Shown: in pieces, positions 8,125 through 16,735 of the stretch | Layout: each line of letters begins with the position of its first letter | Numbering within the stretch: the first letter of the stretch is position 1 | Origin: Brevibacillus reuszeri | Lineage (GTDB): Bacteria > Bacillota > Bacilli > Brevibacillales > Brevibacillaceae | Assembly: GCF_001187725.1 (NCBI RefSeq) | Contig: NZ_LGIQ01000011.1 | Location: 842,017-906,016 of the forward strand | Direction: 5' to 3' | DNA: 64,000 bases | The notes under the pieces: model-generated | The model's database searches: none | The model's input: the letters and a program-made list of their open reading frames with translations, nothing else | What the model was told of the DNA's origin: nothing | Position numbers and translations under genes: made by a program

Positions 8125-9012
8125 TCATTTCTTAAACATGATTTTGGATACAGCGAAGTTCAACGCGCTGATCAGAAGACAAATGACGAGGAAAATCATC
8201 GCCAATGCGGAAGCCGGACCTGTTTCATAGAACTCAAATGCGAGCACGTAGAAATAGTACAAAATGGTAGAGGTTGCACCAGACGGCCCTCCTTGAGTCA
8301 AAATGTAGATCTGGTCATAGGCTTTCAGCGAGTTCAACGTAAAGAAAATAAACAAGAATACGAGGATCGGAGAAATCGCAGGCAGCGTAATTTTCATCAG
8401 CTTTCTGAGGCCTCTGCCCCCGTCCAGCTCATTGGCTTTCTCTACTTCCGGGTCAAGCTTGGCGAGTGCTGAGGTAAGCAGCAGGATTGCCAGTCCGACA
8501 TACTGCCAAATCGTGACGATAATGACGACAATCATTGCCGTCGTCTGTCCTCCCAGCCATTTCACTGGCTCCAAACCGATCTCTTTCATGATCATGTTGA
8601 TGATTCCTGAATCATTATCGAATATACTGACCCACACCATAGAGACGACTACGGTTGGTGTTATCCATGAGGAAAAGGCAGTAGCGACAAAAAAATTGCG
8701 AAATGCTTTGATCTTGTTTAAAAGAGTAGCCACATACAGCCCCAAAAGGATGGGCGGTACCACAGTAAAAAAGGTAAACACGAGCGTATTCTTCAATACT
8801 TTTGCGAAGAAGGAATCGGTGATTAAATTTTTATAGTTTTCGAGTTCAACAAAGTTATAATCGGGTGATATGTAGTTCCAATCCGTAAAGCTAATATGAA
8901 ACGTTTTGATCATCGGATAGATCCAAAAAACAACTAACGGAATGAGCGTCGGCAACAGGAGAGCCAGCGACCAAAGATTGTCTTTTCGATTTTTACTGAT
9001 TCGCGTAAGCAT
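8125..9012 (-). CDS. ABC transporter permease, UgpA/MalF type
   Basis: 295-residue permease with six predicted helices and the MalF-like EAA motif around ANELDGGRGLRKLMKITLPA. The ATG at 9012 directly follows the TAA of the phosphodiesterase gene, with GGGAG at about 10 bp, so translation is coupled. Partner of the UgpE-type permease and the UgpC-type ATPase of the same operon. Confidence 0.87.
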   Translation of the reverse strand: MLTRISKNRKDNLWSLALLLPTLIPLVVFWIYPMIKTFHISFTDWNYISPDYNFVELENYKNLITDSFFAKVLKNTLVFTFFTVVPPILLGLYVATLLNKIKAFRNFFVATAFSSWITPTVVVSMVWVSIFDNDSGIINMIMKEIGLEPVKWLGGQTTAMIVVIIVTIWQYVGLAILLLTSALAKLDPEVEKANELDGGRGLRKLMKITLPAISPILVFLFIFFTLNSLKAYDQIYILTQGGPSGATSTILYYFYVLAFEFYETGPASALAMIFLVICLLISALNFAVSKIMFKK

Positions 9013-10167
9013 TTACTTGTACTCCCTGATCACATCATTGATTTTTGTGCCATCACAAGGGTGAGAGATTTGAAACAATTGCGCGATCGTAGGCACGATA
9101 TGCTCCAGTCGCGATTCTTCGATGATTTTTCCGTTCTCAAGCTGGTCACCCAGGCACACCATAAATCCATTCATCTCATCGACCTGCGAAGGATGGTATC
9201 CGTGCAAGCTTTTCATTTCCGTATATTTGGGCTGTTCCGGAAAAGCGATGTCTTCGCCGCACACCCTATGGTTTAGGTCCAGGATACCGACTGGCTGATA
9301 GACAGAAGCTGTCTCTCCCGTTCTCTCATAAAACTGATTCACTTCCGGCAGCTCACGAAAATATTCCATAACCTCCTTATTTTGTTGCGAATCCAATGAA
9401 CTGTAGAACAACAAGGCTCCACTACCATCTGCGACAAATCGGATTTGTTTGGCAGATGCTTGTTCTCGCCAACGACTTTGCGCCAAAATTTCATTCGGAT
9501 AAAAGAACGCTTCGATATCACTCTGACCATGATCTGAGAAGAGCAGCAGATTGTATGGTTGCTTCGATTTTTTGAGCGACATTTCGACTTGATTGATATG
9601 GGCAAACAACCTGTCCAAGTATTCGGTTGCCTCGACAGATTCTTTTCCATGCTGATGCGACAGCGCATCGTAACCAATCAATCGGGTAGCGATAAAATCA
9701 TAGGTTTGCGATTCAATCGCCTGTATTGTTTCCCGCAGCGCTTCTTTATCAATCTCATCCACAGACACCGATTCCTGGAGCTTTTTTTTGCTGCTCGATT
9801 CCGTAACCAGATGCTGAATATACGAATTGCCTGTCGTTAACGGCCAATGAATGCAGCAGCTTGTCAGCCCATGCTTCGCTAGCGAATAAAAGATCGTTTG
9901 TTTATGTAAAGTCTCATTACAAAGGCTGTCGTGGTCACCATACAGCTCGATTCTCTCCAGCGTCTGCGCATGTGATACCACATTATCAAAGACCGAATGC
10001 TTGTCTGGATGGTTCCCGGTGATGACCGTTGCATGCGCAGAAAATGTGACAGAGGGAAAGGTTGTTATCATTTTTTTACAGTACGAATAACCGTTCCGAA
10101 CAAATTGCGATGCTCGCTGTGCAAAGAGTTTGTGGCTCAATCCATCTAACGAAATCAGAACATTCAT
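9013..10167 (-). CDS. Alkaline phosphatase superfamily phosphodiesterase (NPP type)
   Basis: 384-residue enzyme without a signal peptide, hence probably cytosolic. The two-metal site of nucleotide pyrophosphatase/phosphodiesterases is complete: D8 in LISLDGL, nucleophile T41 in FPSVTFSAHATVITG, D167 and H171 in IGYDALSHQHG, D212-H213 in SDHGQ, and H322 or H325 in LHGYHP. NPPs hydrolyse phosphodiesters such as nucleotides or glycerophosphocholine; the related PhnA cleaves phosphonoacetate. Its gene overlaps the ATPase gene by 4 bp and lies inside the importer operon, so it probably acts first on the imported compound. Note the unusual cytosolic location for an NPP. Confidence 0.8.
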   Translation of the reverse strand: MNVLISLDGLSHKLFAQRASQFVRNGYSYCKKMITTFPSVTFSAHATVITGNHPDKHSVFDNVVSHAQTLERIELYGDHDSLCNETLHKQTIFYSLAKHGLTSCCIHWPLTTGNSYIQHLVTESSSKKKLQESVSVDEIDKEALRETIQAIESQTYDFIATRLIGYDALSHQHGKESVEATEYLDRLFAHINQVEMSLKKSKQPYNLLLFSDHGQSDIEAFFYPNEILAQSRWREQASAKQIRFVADGSGALLFYSSLDSQQNKEVMEYFRELPEVNQFYERTGETASVYQPVGILDLNHRVCGEDIAFPEQPKYTEMKSLHGYHPSQVDEMNGFMVCLGDQLENGKIIEESRLEHIVPTIAQLFQISHPCDGTKINDVIREYK

Positions 10168-11252
10168 GAGAGGCTCCTCACATTTTTTTGCGTATTTTTG
10201 TCAAACACGTTGACGTGACTTGCATCCAGTCCCACGTACAGCTTTTGACCTTTTTCATACGTCTGTGTAAAGCTTTTTTTCACAATAAAATCCGATCCCT
10301 TGTAAGTGAGATGCAACAGCACATCCGTTCCGATAATTTCCGTAAACAAGACCTCCATGGCAAATGTATTGCTGGTCTCGTCTGTGATGAAGCAATGCTC
10401 AGGCCGTATTCCTGCTACGACACGCGGATGGTTTTCAACCACGTCAATTGGCAGGCTCGTTTCTACCCGTACACCATCGATATCGACAATGGCTTTCCCT
10501 TGCTGGTTAACCAGCACAGCATCCACATAATTGATGGGCGGTGAACTGATAAAGCTGGCGACGAACATATCTACCGGGCACTCAATGATTTCCAGAGGAG
10601 TGCCAATTTGCCGAAACTTGCCCTCTGCCATGATCGCGATTCGATCACCTAACGTGACGGCCTCTACCTGATCATGCGTGACGTATATAAAGGTAGAATT
10701 TAATCGCTCATGCAGCTTTTTAATTTCAATTCTCATTTCATTTCGCAGCTTCGCATCCAGGTTGGATAATGGCTCGTCCATCAAAAAGACTTTCGGTTCC
10801 TTAACGATTGCTCTGCCGATTGCAACCCGCTGCTTTTGCCCGCCTGACAACTGACTGGGGTAACGCTTCAACAAGGAGTCGATTTGCAGCATTTCTGCTG
10901 CCGCCTTAATTCGCTTTTCCCGCTCTGGCCTTTTCACTTTTTTGATCTTCAATCCGTACGCCATATTTTCAAAAACCGTCATGTGCGGATACAGCGCATA
11001 GTTTTGAAAAACCATTGCCACCCCGCGATCCTTAGGCTCTACTTCATTGACACAAACATCGCCAATGTACACTTCCCCTTGTGTAATATCTTCAATGCCG
11101 GCAATCATTCGCAGCAATGTAGATTTTCCACAGCCAGATGGACCGAGCAGCACCAGAAACTCCTTGTCCTTGATCTCCAGACTAATATGATCTAGCGTGC
11201 GCCTATCTTCCGTGTATTGTTTTGTGAGTGACTTCAGCGTAATACTCGACAT
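10164..11252 (-). CDS. ABC transporter ATP-binding protein, UgpC/MalK type
   Basis: 362-residue ATPase. Walker A GPSGCGKST spans 37-45, signature LSGGQ 135-139, and Walker B ends FLMDEP near 156-161. A C-terminal regulatory TOBE-type domain starts near residue 235. ATG at 11252 is preceded by AAGGGG. It is the first gene of the leftward operon. MalK/UgpC ATPases can serve several importers, so specificity comes from the binding protein. Confidence 0.88.
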   Translation of the reverse strand: MSSITLKSLTKQYTEDRRTLDHISLEIKDKEFLVLLGPSGCGKSTLLRMIAGIEDITQGEVYIGDVCVNEVEPKDRGVAMVFQNYALYPHMTVFENMAYGLKIKKVKRPEREKRIKAAAEMLQIDSLLKRYPSQLSGGQKQRVAIGRAIVKEPKVFLMDEPLSNLDAKLRNEMRIEIKKLHERLNSTFIYVTHDQVEAVTLGDRIAIMAEGKFRQIGTPLEIIECPVDMFVASFISSPPINYVDAVLVNQQGKAIVDIDGVRVETSLPIDVVENHPRVVAGIRPEHCFITDETSNTFAMEVLFTEIIGTDVLLHLTYKGSDFIVKKSFTQTYEKGQKLYVGLDASHVNVFDKNTQKNVRSLS

Positions 11253-11374
11253 GATAAAAACCCCTTATCACATTTTCACAGCCTAATTTTTGAATGTATA
11301 TTTTTCCATTTTACATTCAATTTTTCTTGTATTTCTGATAGAATCATCCTATAAAAGAGAGAGAAACATAATCT

Positions 11375-11392
11375 GTACAAAAAATATTGTAC
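11375..11392. promoter_or_regulatory. Divergent operator overlapping both -35 boxes
   Basis: The palindrome GTACAA-aaaata-TTGTAC sits between the ABC operon and the GbsR-type gene. Rightward, TTGTAC (11387-11392) is a -35 followed 17 bp later by TATATT (11410-11415). Leftward, the complement of GTACAA is again TTGTAC, with TTTTAT or TTTATA 18-19 bp away. A protein on this dyad would block both promoters. The adjacent GbsR-family protein is the obvious candidate (inference). Confidence 0.55.
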
Positions 11393-11491
11393 GTTCATCG
11401 TAAACTACTTATATTAACTTTCGATCAATTTCCTTTTGCTTTTTTGTAAATGGATGTACATATTTCGTTAATAACAAAGGAGAGTGCCTCA

Positions 11492-12040
11492 ATGAAGCAG
11501 ATGACCTCACACGATCAGGAAGGGTCGTCGCTGCGCCGTACCGAATTACGCGCCCAAGTTATCGAAGCAATTGCACAAACGATGGATCTCTACGGGGCCA
11601 ATCATTCTTTCGGCAAGCTGTACGGTATTATGTTTTTCGAAGATAAACCGATGACACTCGAAGACATGAAAGAATATATGAACATGAGCAAAAGCAACAT
11701 GAGCTATGCAATACGATCGTTGCTAGATTCCAAGATGGTCACCAAGCTGGAGGAAAAACAGGATCGAAAAGATCAGTATGTGGCGGAGACTGATTTCTTC
11801 CAGACATTTCGCGTCTTTTTCACAATGAAGCTACAACGGGAAATTGATGTGATGCTCGGGGCAATCAATAAGGTCATTCCCGAGCTCTCAGAAATGGCAC
11901 TCGCCGAAGAGACTTCTGATGCAGAGAGAGCGGAATGTCTTCGCGACCTGCACAAGCTGCGCCACGGGGTAACCTATTACTCCTGGCTGCAAAAGTTTGT
12001 GAACCGGCTTCGCGATGGGGAATTTTTGGATCTGGAATGA
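11492..12040 (+). CDS. GbsR-family (MarR-like) transcriptional regulator
   Basis: 182-residue winged-helix protein. The N-terminal half holds the GbsR pattern TMDLYGANHSFGKLYGIMFF, then KPMTLEDMKEYMNMSKSNMS, which is the recognition region. The ATG at 11492 was preferred to upstream starts because AAAGGAG precedes it. GbsR of B. subtilis senses choline and controls glycine betaine synthesis and uptake. This paralogue instead sits divergent to an ABC-phosphodiesterase-phosphonatase operon and probably controls it. A second GbsR-type gene lies at 38072, next to opuA. Confidence 0.85.
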   Translation: MKQMTSHDQEGSSLRRTELRAQVIEAIAQTMDLYGANHSFGKLYGIMFFEDKPMTLEDMKEYMNMSKSNMSYAIRSLLDSKMVTKLEEKQDRKDQYVAETDFFQTFRVFFTMKLQREIDVMLGAINKVIPELSEMALAEETSDAERAECLRDLHKLRHGVTYYSWLQKFVNRLRDGEFLDLE

Positions 12041-12073
12041 GGATCGTAGAGGAAAACGAAATGATTCGATAAA

Positions 12074-12103
12074 AAACAGCCCGCTCCGTAGAGGGCTGTT
12101 TGC
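12074..12103. terminator. Bidirectional terminator
   Basis: AAACAGCCC pairs with GGGCTGTTT across a 10-base loop. It ends the GbsR-type gene on the + strand and, with the A run on its left, the redox operon on the - strand. Confidence 0.8.
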
Positions 12104-12159
12104 TTCATTTATATGGATACATTCGATAGCTGTCCAGCTGTGAAGCAACAGGACGTCAG

Positions 12160-12798
12160 TTACACCCATTTCAATGCAACTTCGCTTACACCATAAACAG
12201 CAAGCGTATGAGCAAGCAGTATCCTCATCCGCTCGGATTGGCTGGCGCTTACTTTCCCATCAGAGCGAAGCGTAACCACACCTGATTGGTTTTGAAATGA
12301 GACGGTTTCCAAGGAACTCTGTGCGGAGAAGGGATTTTCCAGTCCCTCTCGCTGCGCCCGCAGCAATTGCTGTATCGCTGTGATGCGAGGTGCTTTTATA
12401 GATGTTAAATTATGGTAGGTCATCTCAATCGGAACAATCTGCTCGGCGTCATACAAATAAACGGTGTAAACTTCCTCCGTCTGGCGGTTTTCTTCCCTAT
12501 CTGCGACTGGAGGAAGTGCCCCTTCCTCGACCGGTTCGAATAGACTGAGAACCTCTGCTGTCTCCTTGAAGCCTTCGAAGCGATACAACTCTTGCCCGTC
12601 TTCCGCTAAAAAAAGCGTTGTCGGGTTCGCCTTGATTTTGTATCGATTGGTTGTTTCATGATCGGCATCGATAGAAACGATCTCATAGACGATACCCTTT
12701 TTGACTGTCAAAACCTCACCAAGCACTGTATGTATAGAACGCCCCATCGGACATGCCGATAGCGTGAATAGCATCAGCTTTGCAACCTGCTGGCTCAT
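12160..12798 (-). CDS. Thioredoxin-like / GerMN-domain fusion protein
   Basis: 212 residues with two parts. Residues 1-90 look like a thioredoxin fold: LFTLSACPMGRSI with a single Cys16 in place of CxxC, then a cis-Pro motif NPTTLFL (P59). Residues about 108-212 (from VYTVYLYDAEQIVPIEM) resemble a GerMN/sporulation lipoprotein GerM domain. No signal peptide or lipobox is seen. It is the last gene of the operon with CcdA and ResA-like proteins, 15 bp downstream. The missing second Cys argues against a disulfide reductase; monothiol exchange or a binding role is possible. I do not know a named homologue. Confidence 0.6.
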   Translation of the reverse strand: MSQQVAKLMLFTLSACPMGRSIHTVLGEVLTVKKGIVYEIVSIDADHETTNRYKIKANPTTLFLAEDGQELYRFEGFKETAEVLSLFEPVEEGALPPVADREENRQTEEVYTVYLYDAEQIVPIEMTYHNLTSIKAPRITAIQQLLRAQREGLENPFSAQSSLETVSFQNQSGVVTLRSDGKVSASQSERMRILLAHTLAVYGVSEVALKWV

Positions 12799-12813
12799 CT
12801 CTACACCCCTTGT

Positions 12814-13371
12814 TTAGTTCATGCCCCGAAGCACTTTTTCCATCACGTCGTAGTTAATCGCGCCTTGGAACTTTTCCCGGATCACTCCATCAGCATCGAG
12901 AAAATAGGTTGTAGGATAGGCGACAACCTTGTAGGCTTGCGAGACTTCTCCTTCTTGATCGAGCACAATCGGGAAAGTAAGCTGCTGCTCCTGAATAAAA
13001 TCCTGGACAACACTCCGATTTTTCTCGGTGGGTGTTAAATTGACACCCACAATAACCACGTCTTTTGTTTTGTAATCCTCGTAAAACTTTTGCATGTGAG
13101 GCATTTCTACCCGACATGGAGGGCACCACGTCGCCCAAAAATTCACCAGTACCTTTTTGCCGGCGTAATCGGCAAGCGAAACCTGCTTTCCGTTCAAATC
13201 TGTCAGCGAAAAATCAGGGGCCAGCTGGCCTTTTTGTGTTCCTGTCTCCAAATTGGCTACGTCTGCTCTACTCTGACGCCCTGCTTCTTGCGACGATTTT
13301 TGAAGCAGATCATATCCGCCATAGACGACAAGTCCAAGCAGCAAAATGATCGCGATCATGCTTTTCTTCAA
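12814..13371 (-). CDS. resA: ResA/TlpA-family membrane-anchored thiol-disulfide oxidoreductase
   Basis: 185 residues: an uncleaved N-terminal membrane anchor (MKKSMIAIILLLGLVVYGG), a short linker, then an extracytoplasmic thioredoxin domain with WCPPC (C83, C86) and a cis-Pro near VVAYPTTYF. It would reduce disulfides outside the membrane, classically apocytochrome c haem sites, using electrons from CcdA, which is encoded immediately upstream. The start is a TTG at 13371 with GGAGGT 9 bp upstream; longer starts have no ribosome site and hide the anchor. ResA normally has CEPC, so CPPC makes it TlpA-like; the symbol is tentative. Confidence 0.8.
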   Translation of the reverse strand: MKKSMIAIILLLGLVVYGGYDLLQKSSQEAGRQSRADVANLETGTQKGQLAPDFSLTDLNGKQVSLADYAGKKVLVNFWATWCPPCRVEMPHMQKFYEDYKTKDVVIVGVNLTPTEKNRSVVQDFIQEQQLTFPIVLDQEGEVSQAYKVVAYPTTYFLDADGVIREKFQGAINYDVMEKVLRGMN

Positions 13372-13391
13372 GCGCAATGTACCTCCACTCG

Positions 13392-14114
13392 TTAAAAATT
13401 GATGTCCCAGAACGTATATTGGGCGAGCCAGGCGCTCATTTTTTGCAGCTGTCCTGTAAACAATAGTAGGCCCATGCCAATTAGCAGCCAGCCGTTGATT
13501 TTGGATAGTAGCGGTATCCATCTGTTCAGTTTCTTCATAATGCCGAGAGAGTACGTCAACAGCAACGAAATAAGCAAAAACGGAACCCCCAGCCCGAGTG
13601 AATAGACAGCCAGCATCCCGACCCCGTGCCACAATGTTTCTGTAGACCCGGCTAAAAGCAAAATCGAGGACAAGGCAAGTCCGACACACGGACTCCAGTC
13701 AGCCCCGAAGGCAAGACCTGTCAGAAACGAGCGAATGGTGCCACGACTCATGTCCTGCTTCGTTTCCCACGACTTTCCGACCATCAAGATACGCAGATTT
13801 AAAAGCCCAAGCATCTGCAATCCAAACACAACGATGAGCAGCCCGCTCCCTTTTTGGACCCAATCACGTTCCTCAGCAAAAAAACGCCCGATCAGACTCG
13901 CAGAAGCACCCATAGCAATGAAAATCAGGCTAAAGCCGACAATAAAGCTGAGTGACTGGTAGAGCAGCGTTCTCTTTTGCACGACCACCCTGCCTTCGTG
14001 TATGGTCGAGCCTGTCAGATGAGACACATACGCAGGGATGAGCGGGAAAACACAGGGGGACAAAAACGACAGCATCCCCGCAGCAAATGCCAATAAAATG
14101 CTAAGGCTATCCAT
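13392..14114 (-). CDS. ccdA: CcdA-type cytochrome c biogenesis / thiol electron transfer membrane protein
   Basis: 240-residue polytopic protein, about six helices, of the DsbD transmembrane family. The two electron-carrying cysteines are visible: C21 in FLSPCVFPLIPAY and C143 in GADWSPCVG. It passes reducing equivalents from cytosolic thioredoxin to outside proteins such as the ResA-like product of the next gene. The ATG at 14114 follows GGGGGAGG and overlaps the preceding membrane-protein gene by 8 bp. The symbol follows the family; a second copy may exist elsewhere. Confidence 0.85.
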   Translation of the reverse strand: MDSLSILLAFAAGMLSFLSPCVFPLIPAYVSHLTGSTIHEGRVVVQKRTLLYQSLSFIVGFSLIFIAMGASASLIGRFFAEERDWVQKGSGLLIVVFGLQMLGLLNLRILMVGKSWETKQDMSRGTIRSFLTGLAFGADWSPCVGLALSSILLLAGSTETLWHGVGMLAVYSLGLGVPFLLISLLLTYSLGIMKKLNRWIPLLSKINGWLLIGMGLLLFTGQLQKMSAWLAQYTFWDINF

Positions 14115-14607
14115 GAGCCTCCCCCCTTTGCCGCTTCTCTCCATACCACGTCCAGGCTGCCAAGCCCAATCCAGCTAGCAGCAGTGCATAGATCGACGGA
14201 GATTCCCCTAGCATCAGCAGCAAAGCCTGGTAGACCATCCAGCCCGCGAACGAGAACCACACGCCACTGTCCAGCCACAACAACGCAGGTAAGCTTTGCT
14301 TTCGAAATGCGTACCCGCTATAGGCGATGGCTACCAGACTAGCAATCCATTGCCCCCATTCGCCTCCATCAAAATACAAAAGCGACATCGGCGCCGCGAT
14401 GACTTCCTGAGGATGAAACAGGAAATAACTCGCCTTCCATATGAGGAGCCATAGCAAAAAGGCGTTTGACGCTAGGGACACAATCATCTTTTTGTCCTGA
14501 TGGCCCCGCAATCGGTAGTGCAGCATCAACCAGCCTGCGAGATAAAAGCTTGCGAACAGGATAAGCTGCCCGTTTACAACCATTGAGCCTATTTGAAAGT
14601 TGTACAA
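14107..14607 (-). CDS. Multi-spanning membrane protein of the redox operon (unknown function)
   Basis: 166 residues, about five predicted helices and a basic C-terminus. The start is TTG at 14607, with AAGGAGG 9 bp upstream. The pattern of an N-terminal IGSMVVNGQLILFASFYLAG and later FDGGEWGQW is loosely reminiscent of prolipoprotein diacylglyceryl transferase-like proteins that occur beside CcdA and TlpA genes, but the Lgt catalytic signature is absent. First gene of a four-gene operon (this, CcdA, ResA-like, thioredoxin-GerMN). Function unknown. Confidence 0.65.
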   Translation of the reverse strand: MYNFQIGSMVVNGQLILFASFYLAGWLMLHYRLRGHQDKKMIVSLASNAFLLWLLIWKASYFLFHPQEVIAAPMSLLYFDGGEWGQWIASLVAIAYSGYAFRKQSLPALLWLDSGVWFSFAGWMVYQALLLMLGESPSIYALLLAGLGLAAWTWYGEKRQRGEAHG

Positions 14608-14691
14608 TTCTCACGGCCTCCTTTTGTCCATGAGAATACCGTTCTATTTTAAAGATTTGATAAAGACGCACATATTTATGGTGCGATGCAC

Positions 14692-15738
14692 TTATCGGCT
14701 TGGCGGGATGGTGATCCAAAATGAATGCTTGTTATCCTCGGAGATGAGTCCGACTTCTCCCCCATGCTTCTGGATGATCTCTTTTACGATTGCCAATCCA
14801 AGCCCGCTTCCTTTGCCAGATTGGCCGCGATACCTTGCCGGGTCCACCTGATAAAATCGCTCAAAAACAATCTCGCGCACCTCTTCAGGCATGGGTACGC
14901 CAACATTACTTACGGTTACGCGATAGCCGCGTGGTTCATTTACGCCGGACACCCATATGATTTGTCCCGCATTATAGGTAATCGCATTTTGCAATAAATT
15001 GTTGAGCACCTGACGTAATCCATCCTCATCAGCGTTCACGGTTCCAGGCTGCAAAGACAAATGCAGCTCCAGCTCTCGGATTTTTAACTCCCATTGAAAA
15101 GCATTGGTGCTCTTTGAAATCAGCTCATCCATCTGAATGCTCGTTTTTGTCATACCCGTCTCGCGGCGATCCTCCCATACAGAAAGCAGATGCAGCTGCT
15201 CGACCAGACGGGTAATATGCTGGGATTCTTCCAACAGGGATTGATACAGCTCACGGTCTCCCGTAAGAACCCCACTGCTGAGTGCCTCCAAATACCCGTT
15301 TAAATTGCTGAGCGGCGTTCGCAAATCATGGGAAATATTGCTCAGCATGCGTTTGCGGTTTTCTTCCGCGCGCTTCAGTGTCCGCGTCATGTCATTAAAA
15401 TGCTCCGTGAGCTGCCCGATTTCATCACGGGAGGTGACCGCAATCATCTCCGGGTACGTTCCTTCCGTGAGCTGGCGCGTCGATTCTGTCAGGCGTCGCA
15501 AGGGGACCAGCATTTTCTTGATGAATACGTAATGAATGAGTGCGGCAACCACGATTGCGAGTAAGCTCGCACGCATCAGATAAAACTGCATGGTTTGGTT
15601 GAACATGAAGTTTTTCTCATCTCCGACCAGACGGTACTTCTCGACAAGCACACACGCGAAGTCCTTTACCGATACCCCGGCAAGCAAAATCACCGTCAGC
15701 ATAACGATGATATTTACCCCGATCAGCTTCCAGGTCAT
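14692..15738 (-). CDS. Sensor histidine kinase (HAMP, HisKA, HATPase_c)
   Basis: 348-residue membrane kinase. Helices lie near 5-25 and 55-78 with a short extracytoplasmic loop, then HAMP (about 75-125), HisKA with H127 in SNISHDLRTPLSN, and HATPase_c with N-box LLQNAITYN and GKGSGLGLAIV. I take the ATG at 15738 because it places the first helix at the N-terminus and lies 25 bp after the stop of the response regulator gene. The longer frame to 15867 would overlap that gene by about 100 bp. The tiny loop suggests sensing in or near the membrane. The signal is unknown; the neighbouring thiol-redox operon is a candidate target. Confidence 0.87.
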   Translation of the reverse strand: MTWKLIGVNIIVMLTVILLAGVSVKDFACVLVEKYRLVGDEKNFMFNQTMQFYLMRASLLAIVVAALIHYVFIKKMLVPLRRLTESTRQLTEGTYPEMIAVTSRDEIGQLTEHFNDMTRTLKRAEENRKRMLSNISHDLRTPLSNLNGYLEALSSGVLTGDRELYQSLLEESQHITRLVEQLHLLSVWEDRRETGMTKTSIQMDELISKSTNAFQWELKIRELELHLSLQPGTVNADEDGLRQVLNNLLQNAITYNAGQIIWVSGVNEPRGYRVTVSNVGVPMPEEVREIVFERFYQVDPARYRGQSGKGSGLGLAIVKEIIQKHGGEVGLISEDNKHSFWITIPPSR

Positions 15739-15763
15739 GTGCTGCTTCCACTCACGAAGCTGG

Positions 15764-16450
15764 TTAATAAGCAACAAATCGATACCCCATTCCCCGAATC
15801 GTTTCAAAAAAGCATGCCCCTTCATTTGGCGTCTCGATTTTTTCTCTGAGCTTGCCGACATGAACATCCACTGTACGGTCGATCACGCTTTTCTCTTCAT
15901 TCGGATAAAGCTCCCCCAAAATTTGCTCACGCGACAAGATTTGATTAGGGTGCCGCATAAAAAAGTAGAGCAGCTTGAATTCATGCTGCGTAAGCGAAAT
16001 GAGCGTCCCGTTGTACTTGACCTCTCCTCGCACAGGCTTGATGGTCAAGCCCTTGAAGCTGATTTTGCTACAGCGATTGGCGGTTCGGCGAAGCACCGTA
16101 TTGACCCGGGTTACGACCTCCTGTGGACTGAACGGCTTTGTTATGTAATCGTCTGCCCCCATTTGCAAGCCCTCGATTCGCTCGGCCTCCGCTACCTTTG
16201 CTGTCAGCATGATCAACGGTATATCACTTTTCTGCTCACTGCGAATCCATTTGCATAAGTCCTCGCCACTGAGCTTTGGCATCATTAAATCTGTAATCAC
16301 GAAGCAGGGATCATGCTTTTGGAAAGCCTCCATGCCTTCCTCCCCGTTTTGCGCCTCGACTACGTCATATCCTTCTTTTTCCAAATACAGCTTTAACAGC
16401 CGTCTTATTTTTGCATCGTCTTCGATCACCAAAATGTTTTTCCCCTGCAT
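15764..16450 (-). CDS. OmpR/PhoB-family response regulator
   Basis: 228 residues: receiver domain with D11, D12, phospho-acceptor D54 (VITDLMMPKL) and a conserved Lys in YITKPFSP, then a C-terminal winged helix ending RGMGYRFVAY. ATG at 16450 has GGGAGGCG upstream. It is cotranscribed with the downstream histidine kinase and should control its targets by DNA binding. No operator could be identified. Confidence 0.9.
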   Translation of the reverse strand: MQGKNILVIEDDAKIRRLLKLYLEKEGYDVVEAQNGEEGMEAFQKHDPCFVITDLMMPKLSGEDLCKWIRSEQKSDIPLIMLTAKVAEAERIEGLQMGADDYITKPFSPQEVVTRVNTVLRRTANRCSKISFKGLTIKPVRGEVKYNGTLISLTQHEFKLLYFFMRHPNQILSREQILGELYPNEEKSVIDRTVDVHVGKLREKIETPNEGACFFETIRGMGYRFVAY

Positions 16451-16549
16451 GGCTTCGCCTCCCTACATCTCTTCTATATAACCTCCCCATTGTAAAGAAA
16501 CGATAAAGTTCATGCCATTGGCAGCATTTGCATCGCCTGAAAAAGCAAA

Positions 16550-16582
16550 GAAAAGCGAACACGATCAGTACGTGCTCGCTTC
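16550..16582 (-). terminator. Terminator of the sulfide operon
   Basis: Read on the - strand, AAGCGAgCACG pairs with CGTGtTCGCTT (one internal mismatch) and is followed by TTTTCTTTGCTTTTTC. It lies 150 bp after the rhodanese-MBL gene, before the response regulator promoter. Confidence 0.6.
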
Positions 16583-16735
16583 AAATATGCTTGAGCAATG
16601 GCAGGTTTGCTACAGTTATTATCTAAATACAGTAGCAGCGAATTATTTGAAGCACAGTTGCTAACTTTCCGCAGGATGATAGTTATGGAAGAGGGGACTT
16701 ATTTCCCCTCCCCTCGTCATTTCCCAAAATGCCGT

